Shown piece after piece: positions 1 to 6,806 of a DNA stretch of 15,862 nucleotides. The stretch is taken from the NCBI GenBank assembly GCA_044377735.1, contig JBILYK010000079.1, positions 1-15,862 of the forward strand, in the 5' to 3' direction. How positions within the stretch are numbered: the first letter of the stretch is position 1; each line of letters opens with the position of its first letter. The notes beneath the pieces are model-generated. The model was not told the DNA's origin and did no database searches. It saw nothing but the letters and a program-made list of their open reading frames with translations. Source of the stretch: Tabrizicola_A sp044377735 (GTDB taxonomy: Bacteria > Pseudomonadota > Alphaproteobacteria > Rhodobacterales > Rhodobacteraceae). Made by a program: the position numbers and the translations under genes.

Positions 1-10
1 GCGTAGCGGA

Positions 11-205
11 TCATTGGTACACCCAGAACCATGTCATCACAGCGCCGATCACGCGCGTTTGCCCGTCGCTCCGCCAGATCAGCCGCCACTGCTCGAAAGT
101 GGTGCAAGGTTGGGCGAAGCTGAGTGCCACGAGATCGTCTAAAGTAATTGTTTCGTTGGCAAGGCAGGCATCGATGGCGTGCATGATCCGGTCCAGTAAT
201 GGCAA
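11..205 (-). pseudogene. C-terminal remnant of a D-serine dehydratase / D-threonine aldolase-like gene
   Basis: This 64-codon open frame (TTG start, TGA stop) matches the last part of the intact PLP enzyme at 7958-9283 without gaps. By my count 19 of 53 residues are identical from the 'HA' pair to the end, including the PCT-F-W-R block and the RVI-AV-T-F tail. Only this C-terminal piece is present. Nothing upstream encodes the PLP-lysine domain, and the frame runs straight into the hairpin at 206-237, so I read it as a 5'-truncated remnant rather than a small gene. The family's metal site is a His-x-Cys pair (HPC in the intact copy). Here it reads QPC, so the histidine ligand is lost, which fits decay. 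Similarity to the intact copy is too low for a recent local duplication; it is probably the leftover of a different family member. Confidence 0.6.
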
Positions 206-237
206 ACGCCTGGCGCGCGCGATTGCGCGCCAGGCGT
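206..237 (-). terminator. Perfect 13-bp GC-rich hairpin after the binding-protein gene
   Basis: Arms 206-218 and 225-237 are exact reverse complements around a 6-nt loop. The hairpin begins 8 nt past the TAA stop of the leftward binding-protein gene. In the direction of transcription it is followed by only a short T stretch (TTT). A strong stem with a weak U-tract makes it a likely but imperfect intrinsic terminator. Confidence 0.6.
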
Positions 238-245
238 GCTCAGAT

Positions 246-1850
246 TTAATTAGACTTGACCGCGTTCCACAGAACGATGTTCTCGGGCACCTCGGGCAGG
301 CCGGTCAGCGAGGTCGAGCGGGCGGTATACTGGAATATCTGACCGTAGGGCAGAAAGACGGTGATCTCCATTGCCCGTTCCTGAATGCGCGCGGCGATCT
401 CGCGGCGGCGGTCGGGATCGGGTTCGAAAACCCAGGCTTTCCGCAACTCTTCGATCTCGGCATCGCAGGGCCAGCCGAACCAGGCGTCGTCGCAAGCGGT
501 CGATACCGCGATATGCAGCCCCGGATCGGCCGAGGAAAGTCCGCCGCCAAAGGTCAGAAAGAAGTGCCAGCCGTCCGGGCCAGGCCCCTTGACCGTCCGC
601 CGTTCGCGCACCGTCGCCCAGTCCATCGGCTCGAGGATTGCGTTCACCCCTGCCTCTTGCAGGTTGGTCGCGATCACCACAGCCGAGGCCGCCTGGATCG
701 TCGTATCCTGGGCATAAAGCACGACAATCGGCTCTCCGGCGTAACCCGCCGCTTCAAGCTCGGCCATGCCAAGGGCGTTGCGCTCTGCCTGCGGTAGGTC
801 GGCAATCAGGTTCGCGGCCCCGATTTCGGAGGCGTCGGACGACCCGCACACAAGGATCGCGCCGCAGACGACTCCCCCGTCAGGCGCCCCCGTGATGGTG
901 GTGATGATGTCGGGTTGGTTGACAAAATGCTGCATCGCCCGGCGGATCGCGGGGTTGTCGAATGGCGGGTTGGTGTGGTTCAGCCGCGCGATCCCCATAG
1001 CGCCATACTCGTCCCGGGGCGTTACGGTGACATTCGGAGCGCCCTCAAGGATGGGCAGGACATCAGCCGAGGGCAAGGCGATCAGGTCGATCTCGCCATT
1101 GGCCAGCGCATTCGCCGAGGTGAGGGCGTCGCCGAAGACCACGAACTCGATCCTAGGCGTCGCCGCGATCTTGCCGCCCGCAGTGCCCGAGGCGGGCTCG
1201 CCGCGGGGCAGGTAGTCTTCGAAGGCGGTGAAAACCGCGACCGATCCTGGGATCCACTGGTCAGCGGCAAAGCGATATGGGCCGGAGCCGACGAACTCCG
1301 GCAGTTCCTCATCGCCCGACAGGCTCGCCAGACGTTCGGGCATCACGAAGAACGGCTGCTGAAAGGGCGAGGCGAGATAGGGGATCAGCTGCCCGAAGGG
1401 CTCGGATAGTGTGACAGTAAAGGTCCGCTCATCTGCGACCTTCATGTCCGTGATCACGCGCATGAGCATTTGCCCGCGCCCGGCCTTTTCTCCCCAACGC
1501 CGCCATGAGGCAACGGCATCGGCTGCCGTGACTGAGGTGCCGTCATGGAACAACATCCCCTCGCGCAGCGTGAAAGTGTAAGTCAGGGCATCGTCCGACA
1601 CAGAATAGCTCTCGAGCATCTGCGGCTGGGGTTCGTTGGCTTCGTCCAAACCGAAAAGCTGGTCGTAGATCAGGAACGATCCCAGCATGGTCACACCAGC
1701 TGTCGTGAAGACCGGGTCGAGGCTGCCAAGATCAGCGCCCATGTCGGCACGGATCACAGTGGTGTCCGCAAGGCCCGCCGTTGCCGTACCAAGCATAAGC
1801 GTGGCGGCTAGGGTCAGGCCTGCACGTCTAAGATTACTCAGATAGCTCAT
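246..1850 (-). CDS. ABC transporter substrate-binding protein, family 5 (peptide/opine/nickel type)
   Basis: The product is a secreted solute receptor for a peptide/opine/nickel-type ABC importer. The N-terminus has a basic segment (NLRRAG), a hydrophobic core and a likely cleavage after about residue 28 (...TAGLA). The SBP_bac_5 fold is recognised from the block YTFTLREGMLFHDG followed by a DAVASW helix, and from the late ACDDAWFGWPCD block. Length (534 aa) is normal for the family. Three in-frame ATGs lie at 1859, 1856 and 1850. The GGGGAG ribosome site directly abuts the first and sits 9 nt before the third, so I chose 1850. No cognate permease or ATPase adjoins it: downstream are only a hairpin and a gene remnant. 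A promoter with the shared operator lies at 2011-2039, leaving a 5' leader of about 150 nt. The substrate cannot be told from sequence. Confidence 0.88.
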   Translation of the reverse strand: MSYLSNLRRAGLTLAATLMLGTATAGLADTTVIRADMGADLGSLDPVFTTAGVTMLGSFLIYDQLFGLDEANEPQPQMLESYSVSDDALTYTFTLREGMLFHDGTSVTAADAVASWRRWGEKAGRGQMLMRVITDMKVADERTFTVTLSEPFGQLIPYLASPFQQPFFVMPERLASLSGDEELPEFVGSGPYRFAADQWIPGSVAVFTAFEDYLPRGEPASGTAGGKIAATPRIEFVVFGDALTSANALANGEIDLIALPSADVLPILEGAPNVTVTPRDEYGAMGIARLNHTNPPFDNPAIRRAMQHFVNQPDIITTITGAPDGGVVCGAILVCGSSDASEIGAANLIADLPQAERNALGMAELEAAGYAGEPIVVLYAQDTTIQAASAVVIATNLQEAGVNAILEPMDWATVRERRTVKGPGPDGWHFFLTFGGGLSSADPGLHIAVSTACDDAWFGWPCDAEIEELRKAWVFEPDPDRRREIAARIQERAMEITVFLPYGQIFQYTARSTSLTGLPEVPENIVLWNAVKSN

Positions 1851-2293
1851 CGTCATCATCTCCCCAAGAATTTTTGTTCTAGATGCCTCTCGTCAAAGTC
1901 CGAGGCTTGACAGTTACTGACCGAATTCACCGCTAGGACCATTGCCCCAACCGTCTGCCGATGCCTTGACCCGCCGTCCGCGTAGACCGACCCCGGGTCA
2001 GGGACAATTTAGAGTATGATACCGTTATCATTAAGTCAATAAGCTAGCCATGGGTCTGACAACGCCAGGTCGCTTTGGAGGTCCTCTTGCATGCGAAAGA
2101 GTGTGGATCACAGAACCGCGCCCGCTTAGCAGCGAGATGACGGTCGTGGCACGCGCATCTTCTCCGGCTGCTCGGCGGCGCGCCTGATCGGATGGGTGTA
2201 CTGGGTCGTGAGTGTCACAACATACAGATATGACGAAGGAATTGTCACGACCATTGCCCTCGCGACAGATCATCATCCTACCCTCAAGTACTC
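1851..2293. other. Intergenic region: binding-protein leader, promoter and untranslated tail of the repressor gene
   Basis: The left part (1851-2010) is the untranslated leader of the binding-protein gene, in which I recognise no riboswitch. The promoter and operator are at 2011-2039. The right part (2040-2293) holds no convincing gene. It has an inverted repeat, GGTCGTGA at 2204-2211 with TCACGACC at 2245-2252, that could form a stem about 40 nt past the repressor stop codon, but without a clear U-tract. A 10-bp near-perfect tandem repeat (2286-2295 and 2296-2305) spans the repressor's stop codon. A 46-codon ATG frame at 2050-2187 (+) resembles nothing I know. Confidence 0.5.
2011..2039 (-). 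promoter_or_regulatory. Promoter with operator site 1, ahead of the family 5 binding protein
   Basis: Read leftward: -35 TTGACT (2034-2039), a 17-nt spacer, then -10 TACTCT (2011-2016). The 14-bp operator at 2017-2030 (TGATAACGGTATCA in gene sense, one base off a perfect palindrome, central CpG kept) lies wholly within the spacer. A bound repressor would block RNA polymerase directly. The likely regulator is the LacI-family protein at 2294-3331. Confidence 0.75.
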
Positions 2294-3331
2294 TCACGTA
2301 CTCTCGCGGTCGATGATCTGGAAACCCAGCGAGGTGATCGTCGGCATGTCCTTCATGCCGTTGATCCGCGCCACAAGATGCCGGACGGCCTCTCGACCCA
2401 TCTGATACCGGTCGACGCGCACTGTGGTCAGCGTCGGGAACAATTCCGCCGCAAACTCCAGATCGCCATAGCCCGCGATGCCGATTCGCTTGGGGATTTT
2501 CCACCCCCGGCGGTGGCACTCCTGAATGGCGCCGATGGCAAGCGAGTCGGAGGAGAAGAAGATCACATCCATCTCTGGCCGCCGATCAGTCAGCGTCACC
2601 AACGCATCCGCGCCGCCCCGCGCCGATACCGGCACCTGAATCTCCATCTCGGGGCTGTCATCCAGCCCCAACTGCGCGATCCCCGCCTTGTACCCGGCGC
2701 GACGTTGCTGCAGGCGATCGTTGCCATGCACAGGCATCGAGACGAACCCGATATGACGATAACCCTTGGCAGCTAGGTGCGTCGTCATGGCGAAGGCGGC
2801 GTCAAAGTTCGAGATCCCGACCGCCGTGCCCAGCGGCGCATTCCCCTTCACTTCCGAAATCTCGACGATCGGCACCTTGTTGGTCAGCAGTAGCGCCCGC
2901 GCCTCATGGCTCTGGACAAAGCTTTGCAGGATCAGACCGGCCGGGCGCCAACCCAGGATCGTCCGGACGGCCGCTTCCTCGGCATCCGCCGTAAACTCGC
3001 CCTGCACCAGGATCATCGAATAGCCCGAGCTCTGGCATTCGTCGGACATGCCCTGAACCTGCTCGGCAATGCCCGAGTTGATCAGCGTCGGCACGACCGT
3101 GCCAATGATTCGGCCGTTCCCGCGAAAGCTGGACGCCAGTCGGTTCGGCACGAAACCGGATTCTTCGATCGCCTTCAGCACCCGGGCCCTGGTCTCCGGC
3201 CTGACCATCTCCGGATTTGACAGGACCCGCGACACCGTCATCGGGGCGACGCCGGCGCGCTGGGCGATTTCGCGCACACCAATCTTCAGCGCCGGGTTCC
3301 GGCTTTTTTCGGCTTCAGGCGTCTTGTTCAT
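2294..3331 (-). CDS. LacI/GntR-family transcriptional repressor
   Basis: A 345-aa DNA-binding regulator of the LacI family. The helix-turn-helix lies at about residues 17-42 (IGVREIAQRAG, then APMTVSRVLSNP), followed by the hinge helix (VPNRLASSFR, about 61-70) and a periplasmic-binding-protein-like effector domain. The recognition helix (xMTVSR) and the start of the effector domain (IIGTVVPTL) resemble GntR, the gluconate repressor subgroup. At the position of LacI Leu56, which inserts into the operator's central CpG step, this protein has Phe69. The ATG at 3331 was chosen because it gives a normal N-terminus. A GTG at 3376 would add 15 unlike residues, and neither start has a clear Shine-Dalgarno. 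The gene is divergent from the ABC/enzyme operon across about 300 nt. By the four shared operator copies it is the presumed local regulator; the effector is unknown. Confidence 0.9.
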   Translation of the reverse strand: MNKTPEAEKSRNPALKIGVREIAQRAGVAPMTVSRVLSNPEMVRPETRARVLKAIEESGFVPNRLASSFRGNGRIIGTVVPTLINSGIAEQVQGMSDECQSSGYSMILVQGEFTADAEEAAVRTILGWRPAGLILQSFVQSHEARALLLTNKVPIVEISEVKGNAPLGTAVGISNFDAAFAMTTHLAAKGYRHIGFVSMPVHGNDRLQQRRAGYKAGIAQLGLDDSPEMEIQVPVSARGGADALVTLTDRRPEMDVIFFSSDSLAIGAIQECHRRGWKIPKRIGIAGYGDLEFAAELFPTLTTVRVDRYQMGREAVRHLVARINGMKDMPTITSLGFQIIDREST

Positions 3332-3635
3332 TTGCAAGCTAAGTCCATTGAGAAATGACAAAAAGTGAGACGACACTCACTGCCGCAATCATGGCAAAGA
3401 GCACCGAGGCAAGTGTACCATGTATCATCTGCAGCCAGCCGAGACCAGACAATAGCTGGTCACCTGCTCCTCGGCCCTTTGGCTGCCGGTTAGCAATGAA
3501 GACCCGATCGCGCCTTGCGGCCACCCGGCACGTCAAGAACCGCAGACAGCGCCGGAAAATGCCTTGACTCGATAACTGATACCGGTATCACTAAGTGAGT
3601 GATGCCTTTGTCACGAACCACTGAAGGGGGAATGC
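3332..3635. other. Divergent intergenic region between repressor and ABC operon
   Basis: It holds the operon promoter with operator site 2 (3564-3591) and must hold the leftward repressor promoter, which I cannot place with confidence. A degenerate half operator, GTATCA at 3422-3427 within a 9-of-14 match (3414-3427), may allow autoregulation but could be chance. The short open frames here are basic, low-complexity and lack family resemblance, so none is called. Confidence 0.5.
3564..3591 (+). promoter_or_regulatory. Promoter with operator site 2, ahead of the ABC importer/enzyme operon
   Basis: The -35 is TTGACT (3564-3569). A candidate -10, TATCAC (3586-3591), follows after 16 nt. The perfect 14-bp palindrome TGATACCGGTATCA occupies 3577-3590 and overlaps that -10. 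The -10 is weak, but position and operator are convincing. The start codon is 45 nt further on, preceded by an AGGGGG ribosome site. Confidence 0.75.
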
Positions 3636-4535
3636 ATGTCAGGAGAAAATGAAGGGGTAAGTCGCCGCATGTTTGCTGGGGCCCTTCCCATGGCCCTTGG
3701 AGCAGCGGCCGGCGCCGTCTATCTGAGTAACACCCAGATCGCCCAGGCCGAGACTGCTCCGGCCACTGGCGGCAAGTTGAGCGAGGTCCTTAGCCGGGGA
3801 TATCTAATCGCGGGCGTCACTTTGACCATACCGCCACACGGCTACAGGGACGAGCAGGGCCAGCCAGCAGGCTTCGATATAGATATTGCCCGGATTATCG
3901 CCAAGGGCCTCTTTAATGACCCATCTAAAGTCGAATTCTTCGAGCAGGAAATGGACGGCCGAATTCCGAGCCTAATCTCAGGAAAGGTAGACCTTTGCGT
4001 TCAGCTCATTACCGTGACCGCACCGAGAGCGCAATTGGTCGAGTTCTCCATCCCCTACTTTCGGGAGGGCGTGACGACAATGCAGCTCGCCGGGAGCCCA
4101 TATTCCGGCGCAAAGTCCATGATCGGCAAGGGGGTCACAGTTTCGACCTTGCAAAATGAGTTCAACGAGGCGACCTTCCTCAAAATGGTGCCCGATGCCA
4201 ATGTTGAACTCTATTCGTCAGTGTCTGACGCAATCCTGGCGGTCGAAGCTGGTCGTAGCGAGGCGTACTATGGAGGTCACGCCGAGATCGACTACACGGT
4301 AAAGCTGGCAGCTGGAAAATTTGTTGCGGGCGACACCAGTTGGAACCCCAATAGTTACTCGGTAGCCGTCCGAACGGGCGACCAAGTCTGGCTGAATTTT
4401 GTAAACACTGCCATGCATGAAGCTATGACGGGTGCTGACTTCGGCGACTATGCTGCGGCCTACAAGGCGGCCTTCGGCGTCGATGTTCCCTCCCCTCCGC
4501 TTGGCTTCCCGCGGGAGTACTTCTGGTCTGCGTAG
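3636..4535 (+). CDS. Amino-acid ABC transporter substrate-binding protein, family 3
   Basis: A 299-aa exported receptor for a polar amino acid or close analogue. The N-terminus has a twin-arginine-like motif (SRRMF, residues 9-13) followed by a hydrophobic stretch to about residue 30, suggesting Tat export, with cleavage probably near QAETA (about 37-41). The SBP_bac_3 fold follows: a GFDIDIARIIA block (79-89), RIPSLISGKVDL (109-120), and T-APRAQLVEFS with Arg131 at the position that normally grips the ligand's alpha-carboxylate. That supports an amino-acid-like ligand. An AGGGGG ribosome site lies just upstream of the chosen ATG. It is first in an operon with two permeases and an ATPase, and GC content is visibly lower than in the flanking genes. 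The exact ligand cannot be assigned. Confidence 0.9.
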   Translation: MSGENEGVSRRMFAGALPMALGAAAGAVYLSNTQIAQAETAPATGGKLSEVLSRGYLIAGVTLTIPPHGYRDEQGQPAGFDIDIARIIAKGLFNDPSKVEFFEQEMDGRIPSLISGKVDLCVQLITVTAPRAQLVEFSIPYFREGVTTMQLAGSPYSGAKSMIGKGVTVSTLQNEFNEATFLKMVPDANVELYSSVSDAILAVEAGRSEAYYGGHAEIDYTVKLAAGKFVAGDTSWNPNSYSVAVRTGDQVWLNFVNTAMHEAMTGADFGDYAAAYKAAFGVDVPSPPLGFPREYFWSA

Positions 4536-4546
4536 GCGCACTGGGG

Positions 4547-4581
4547 CTTATCCGGCCCATTATCTTTTGGTGCCGGATAAG
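4547..4581 (+). other. Stem-loop between binding-protein and first permease gene
   Basis: The arms CTTATCCGGC (4547-4556) and GCCGGATAAG (4572-4581) are exact reverse complements with a 15-nt loop. No U-run follows, so it is unlikely to be a full terminator. Stem-loops at this position in ABC operons usually protect the binding-protein mRNA and lower permease output, so that the receptor is made in excess. I infer that role here. Confidence 0.55.
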
Positions 4582-4610
4582 GTCCTACCCATGCACAGGA
4601 GTGAGTTGAA

Positions 4611-5273
4611 ATGTATGAACTGCGTTATGAAGTCCTACTGCGATATACGGATCTGCTTATCGACGGAGCCTTGCTCGCGATCGGCATATCCCTCGCGTCA
4701 ATTATCCTCGGTGCGATCCTTGGCATGCTCGTTGCCCTGGCGCGGACGAGCAATGTAGCGGCCCTGAGGTTACTTGCCGTCGGCTACGTGGAGGTTGTCA
4801 GGAACATCCCCCTGCTACTAATACTTGTGTTCATCTACTTTGTGCTGCCACTCGTCGGCGTGCGCGGCATCGACAAGTTCCAGAGTGCCGTCGCCGCAAT
4901 GTCGATCTATGCGGCGGCCTACCTGTCAGAGATCTTCCGTGCTGGCATAGAGGCCGTATCAGATCGCTACGTTCAAGCCGCCAAGTCCATAGGACTGTCG
5001 AAGCATCAAACCTTCGTCTTCATCATATGTCCCATCATGATAGGAGAAGTTCTGCCAGCAATGGGAAACAATGTGGTATCTCTGTTTAAGGACAGTTCTC
5101 TCGCTTCCGCAATCTCGGTGCCCGAGATCACCTTCGCGGGCAGGCAGATCAACATTGATACGTTCCGCGTGATCGAAGCTTGGACTGCGGTGGGGGCGAT
5201 CTATCTCGTGATCGGATTCCTTATCTCACTGCTCTTGCGGCGCCTCGAGTTAGTCGTTGTACGGTGGCGCTAG
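4611..5273 (+). CDS. Amino-acid ABC transporter permease, HisM/GlnP type (first)
   Basis: A 220-aa inner-membrane permease subunit. Hydrophobic segments start near residue 18 (LIDGALLAIGISLASIILGA) and continue through the protein. The ATPase-contacting EAA loop is visible as EIFRAGIEAVSDRYVQAAKS followed by IGLSKHQTF, about residues 107-135. The NIPLLLILVFIYF block is typical of His/Glu/Gln-type permeases. Length is normal. It sits 75 nt after the binding-protein gene, separated by the stem-loop, and 8 nt before the second permease, with which it presumably forms the transmembrane heterodimer. GGAG lies upstream of the ATG. Confidence 0.92.
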   Translation: MYELRYEVLLRYTDLLIDGALLAIGISLASIILGAILGMLVALARTSNVAALRLLAVGYVEVVRNIPLLLILVFIYFVLPLVGVRGIDKFQSAVAAMSIYAAAYLSEIFRAGIEAVSDRYVQAAKSIGLSKHQTFVFIICPIMIGEVLPAMGNNVVSLFKDSSLASAISVPEITFAGRQINIDTFRVIEAWTAVGAIYLVIGFLISLLLRRLELVVVRWR

Positions 5274-5281
5274 GATTCATA

Positions 5282-5926
5282 ATGGAAACCCTTCTTGCCA
5301 ATTGGACTGTGTTGCCCAAAGGTCTGCTTGTAACGCTGCAAGTTGCAATGGGCTCTATCTGCATAGGTACGCCACTAGGCGTACTTATTGGGATTGGCAT
5401 TGCTTATGGCAAATGGCCTGTCCGGGTTCCTCTAATAATTTATGTTGATCTTTTGCGCGGCTTGCCGCTGCTTGTGACCATCTTCGCGATTTTTTATGGG
5501 CCGACAGCCTTTGGCATTGCAATCCCCAGTATCACTTCGGTGACATTGGCGCTTGGCATATTCATGGCCTCACATATGGCTGAAATCGCGCGCGGCGCAC
5601 TTCGCGCCATCCCAGCTGAACAGATGGAAGCGTCAAAGACAATTGGCCTTAGTTTTTGGCAGAGCCTTGTATATGTGATTGCGCCGCAGTCGATCCGCCA
5701 GGCGGGGCCTCCCTGGACAAACCTGTGCATTGAGATCGTCAAAGGTACTTCACTCGTTTCATTGGTGGGTGTGGCGGACATCTTGCTATCTGCGCGGCAC
5801 GTGATGGAGCGCACACGCGACCCGTTAATGTTCTACTTGGCCGTCGCAGTGATCTACTTTTTGATCAACCTTGGGATCTCCCGATTCGGGGCCTACCTCG
5901 AGCGCCGATTCACCTATGTGCGATAG
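5282..5926 (+). CDS. Amino-acid ABC transporter permease, HisM/GlnP type (second)
   Basis: A 214-aa inner-membrane permease, partner of the preceding one. The pieces LLRGLPLLVTIFAIFYG, EIARGALRAIPAEQMEASKT and IGLSFWQSLVYVIAPQ are the usual permease and EAA-loop signatures, and KGTSLVSLVGVADI is the typical late block. The ATG at 5282 was chosen over an upstream in-frame ATG at 5180. It follows the first permease's stop by 8 nt with an AGGA ribosome site, and the extra upstream residues are just the neighbour's coding region in another frame. Codon use is AT-richer than in the enzymes downstream. Confidence 0.92.
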   Translation: METLLANWTVLPKGLLVTLQVAMGSICIGTPLGVLIGIGIAYGKWPVRVPLIIYVDLLRGLPLLVTIFAIFYGPTAFGIAIPSITSVTLALGIFMASHMAEIARGALRAIPAEQMEASKTIGLSFWQSLVYVIAPQSIRQAGPPWTNLCIEIVKGTSLVSLVGVADILLSARHVMERTRDPLMFYLAVAVIYFLINLGISRFGAYLERRFTYVR

Positions 5927-5951
5927 CCGGCAAGTCAGGAAAGCTTCAACG

Positions 5952-6806
5952 ATGAGTTCAAGGATGACAAATGGAATGAAAGATAAGGAAATGGCGACGA
6001 AGTTGGTGCCTTCCTCACAAGATGAAATGGCGGTGGTCGCCCAGAATGTTCACAAGTCCTTTGGCAAGTTGCATGTGCTCAAGGGAATAAATTTCGAGGT
6101 TGCGAAGGGAAAGGTTGCTGTTGTCATTGGTCCGAGCGGCTCGGGCAAGTCAACGTTTTTGCGATGCGTGAACTTCTTGGAGGAGTATGAGGTCGGCCGA
6201 ATCCATGTGAACGGTCAACTCGTGGGCTTTCGTGAAGTTGATGGGAGATTGGTGAAGGAACCTGAGCACGCGCTCAGGCTTCTCCGGGCAGACACAGCGA
6301 TGGTATTCCAAAGGTTCAATCTGTTCCCGCATCTGACGGCTATGCAGAATGTCATGCTGGGACTTTTGAAGACGCGCAGACTCAACAAAGTTGAAGCGAC
6401 TGACAGCGCTGCCGAAATGCTGCGCCGCGTCGGCCTCGCAGAAAAACTCCACGAATTTCCAAACAGACTCTCCGGTGGTCAGCAGCAGCGCGTTGCGATA
6501 GCTCGGGCGCTGGCTATGCATCCAAAAGTAATTCTTTTCGACGAAGTGACATCGGCACTCGATCCGGAACTCGTCGAAGAAGTTCTTCAGACTATCCAGC
6601 GTATCGCGGCAGAGAGCGATATTACGATGATATTGGTTACGCACGAGATGCAGTTTGCAAAGGATATAGCTGACCAAGTTACGTTCATGGATGATGGTAC
6701 CGTGGTTGAACAAGGTTCTCCAACCGAGATCTTTGACTATCCGAAAACAGAACGCCTGCAGGGCTATCTGCGACGTTTTAACAAACAGCGAAAGGACAAG
6801 AGGTGA
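5952..6806 (+). CDS. Amino-acid ABC transporter ATP-binding protein (GlnQ/HisP type)
   Basis: The 284-aa cytoplasmic ATPase that powers the importer. Numbered from the chosen start: Walker A GPSGSGKST (60-68), Q-loop glutamine 120, signature LSGGQQQR (173-180), Walker B VILFDE (193-198) and switch His231. The usual DEPTSALDP reads DEVTSALDP, a variant I recall from the EhuA-like branch and not expected to harm catalysis. Several in-frame ATGs exist. I chose 5952 because AGGAA lies about 10 nt upstream; 5976 and 5991 are also possible, and the ATPase domain starts only near residue 27. The stop overlaps the next gene's GTG by 4 nt, so the importer and the enzymes are translationally coupled. 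Confidence 0.93.
   Translation: MSSRMTNGMKDKEMATKLVPSSQDEMAVVAQNVHKSFGKLHVLKGINFEVAKGKVAVVIGPSGSGKSTFLRCVNFLEEYEVGRIHVNGQLVGFREVDGRLVKEPEHALRLLRADTAMVFQRFNLFPHLTAMQNVMLGLLKTRRLNKVEATDSAAEMLRRVGLAEKLHEFPNRLSGGQQQRVAIARALAMHPKVILFDEVTSALDPELVEEVLQTIQRIAAESDITMILVTHEMQFAKDIADQVTFMDDGTVVEQGSPTEIFDYPKTERLQGYLRRFNKQRKDKR

Noticed and set aside
99..797. Long plus-strand reading frame opposite the binding-protein gene
   Set aside because: It has no family resemblance, is Arg/Gly-rich, and lies antisense to a clear gene; GC-rich DNA makes such shadows.
2050..2187. Small 46-codon gene in the intergenic region
   Set aside because: It has no good ribosome site and no recognisable product; the region reads as noncoding.
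2403..2416. Fifth operator (TGATACCGGTCGAC)
   Set aside because: The left ten bases match, but the right half fails and it lies inside the repressor coding sequence, far from a promoter.
3636..6806. Ectoine importer (ehuABCD)
   Set aside because: The DEVTSALDP variant and layout recall Ehu transporters, but there are no ectoine-degradation genes, and the binding protein cannot be assigned by eye.
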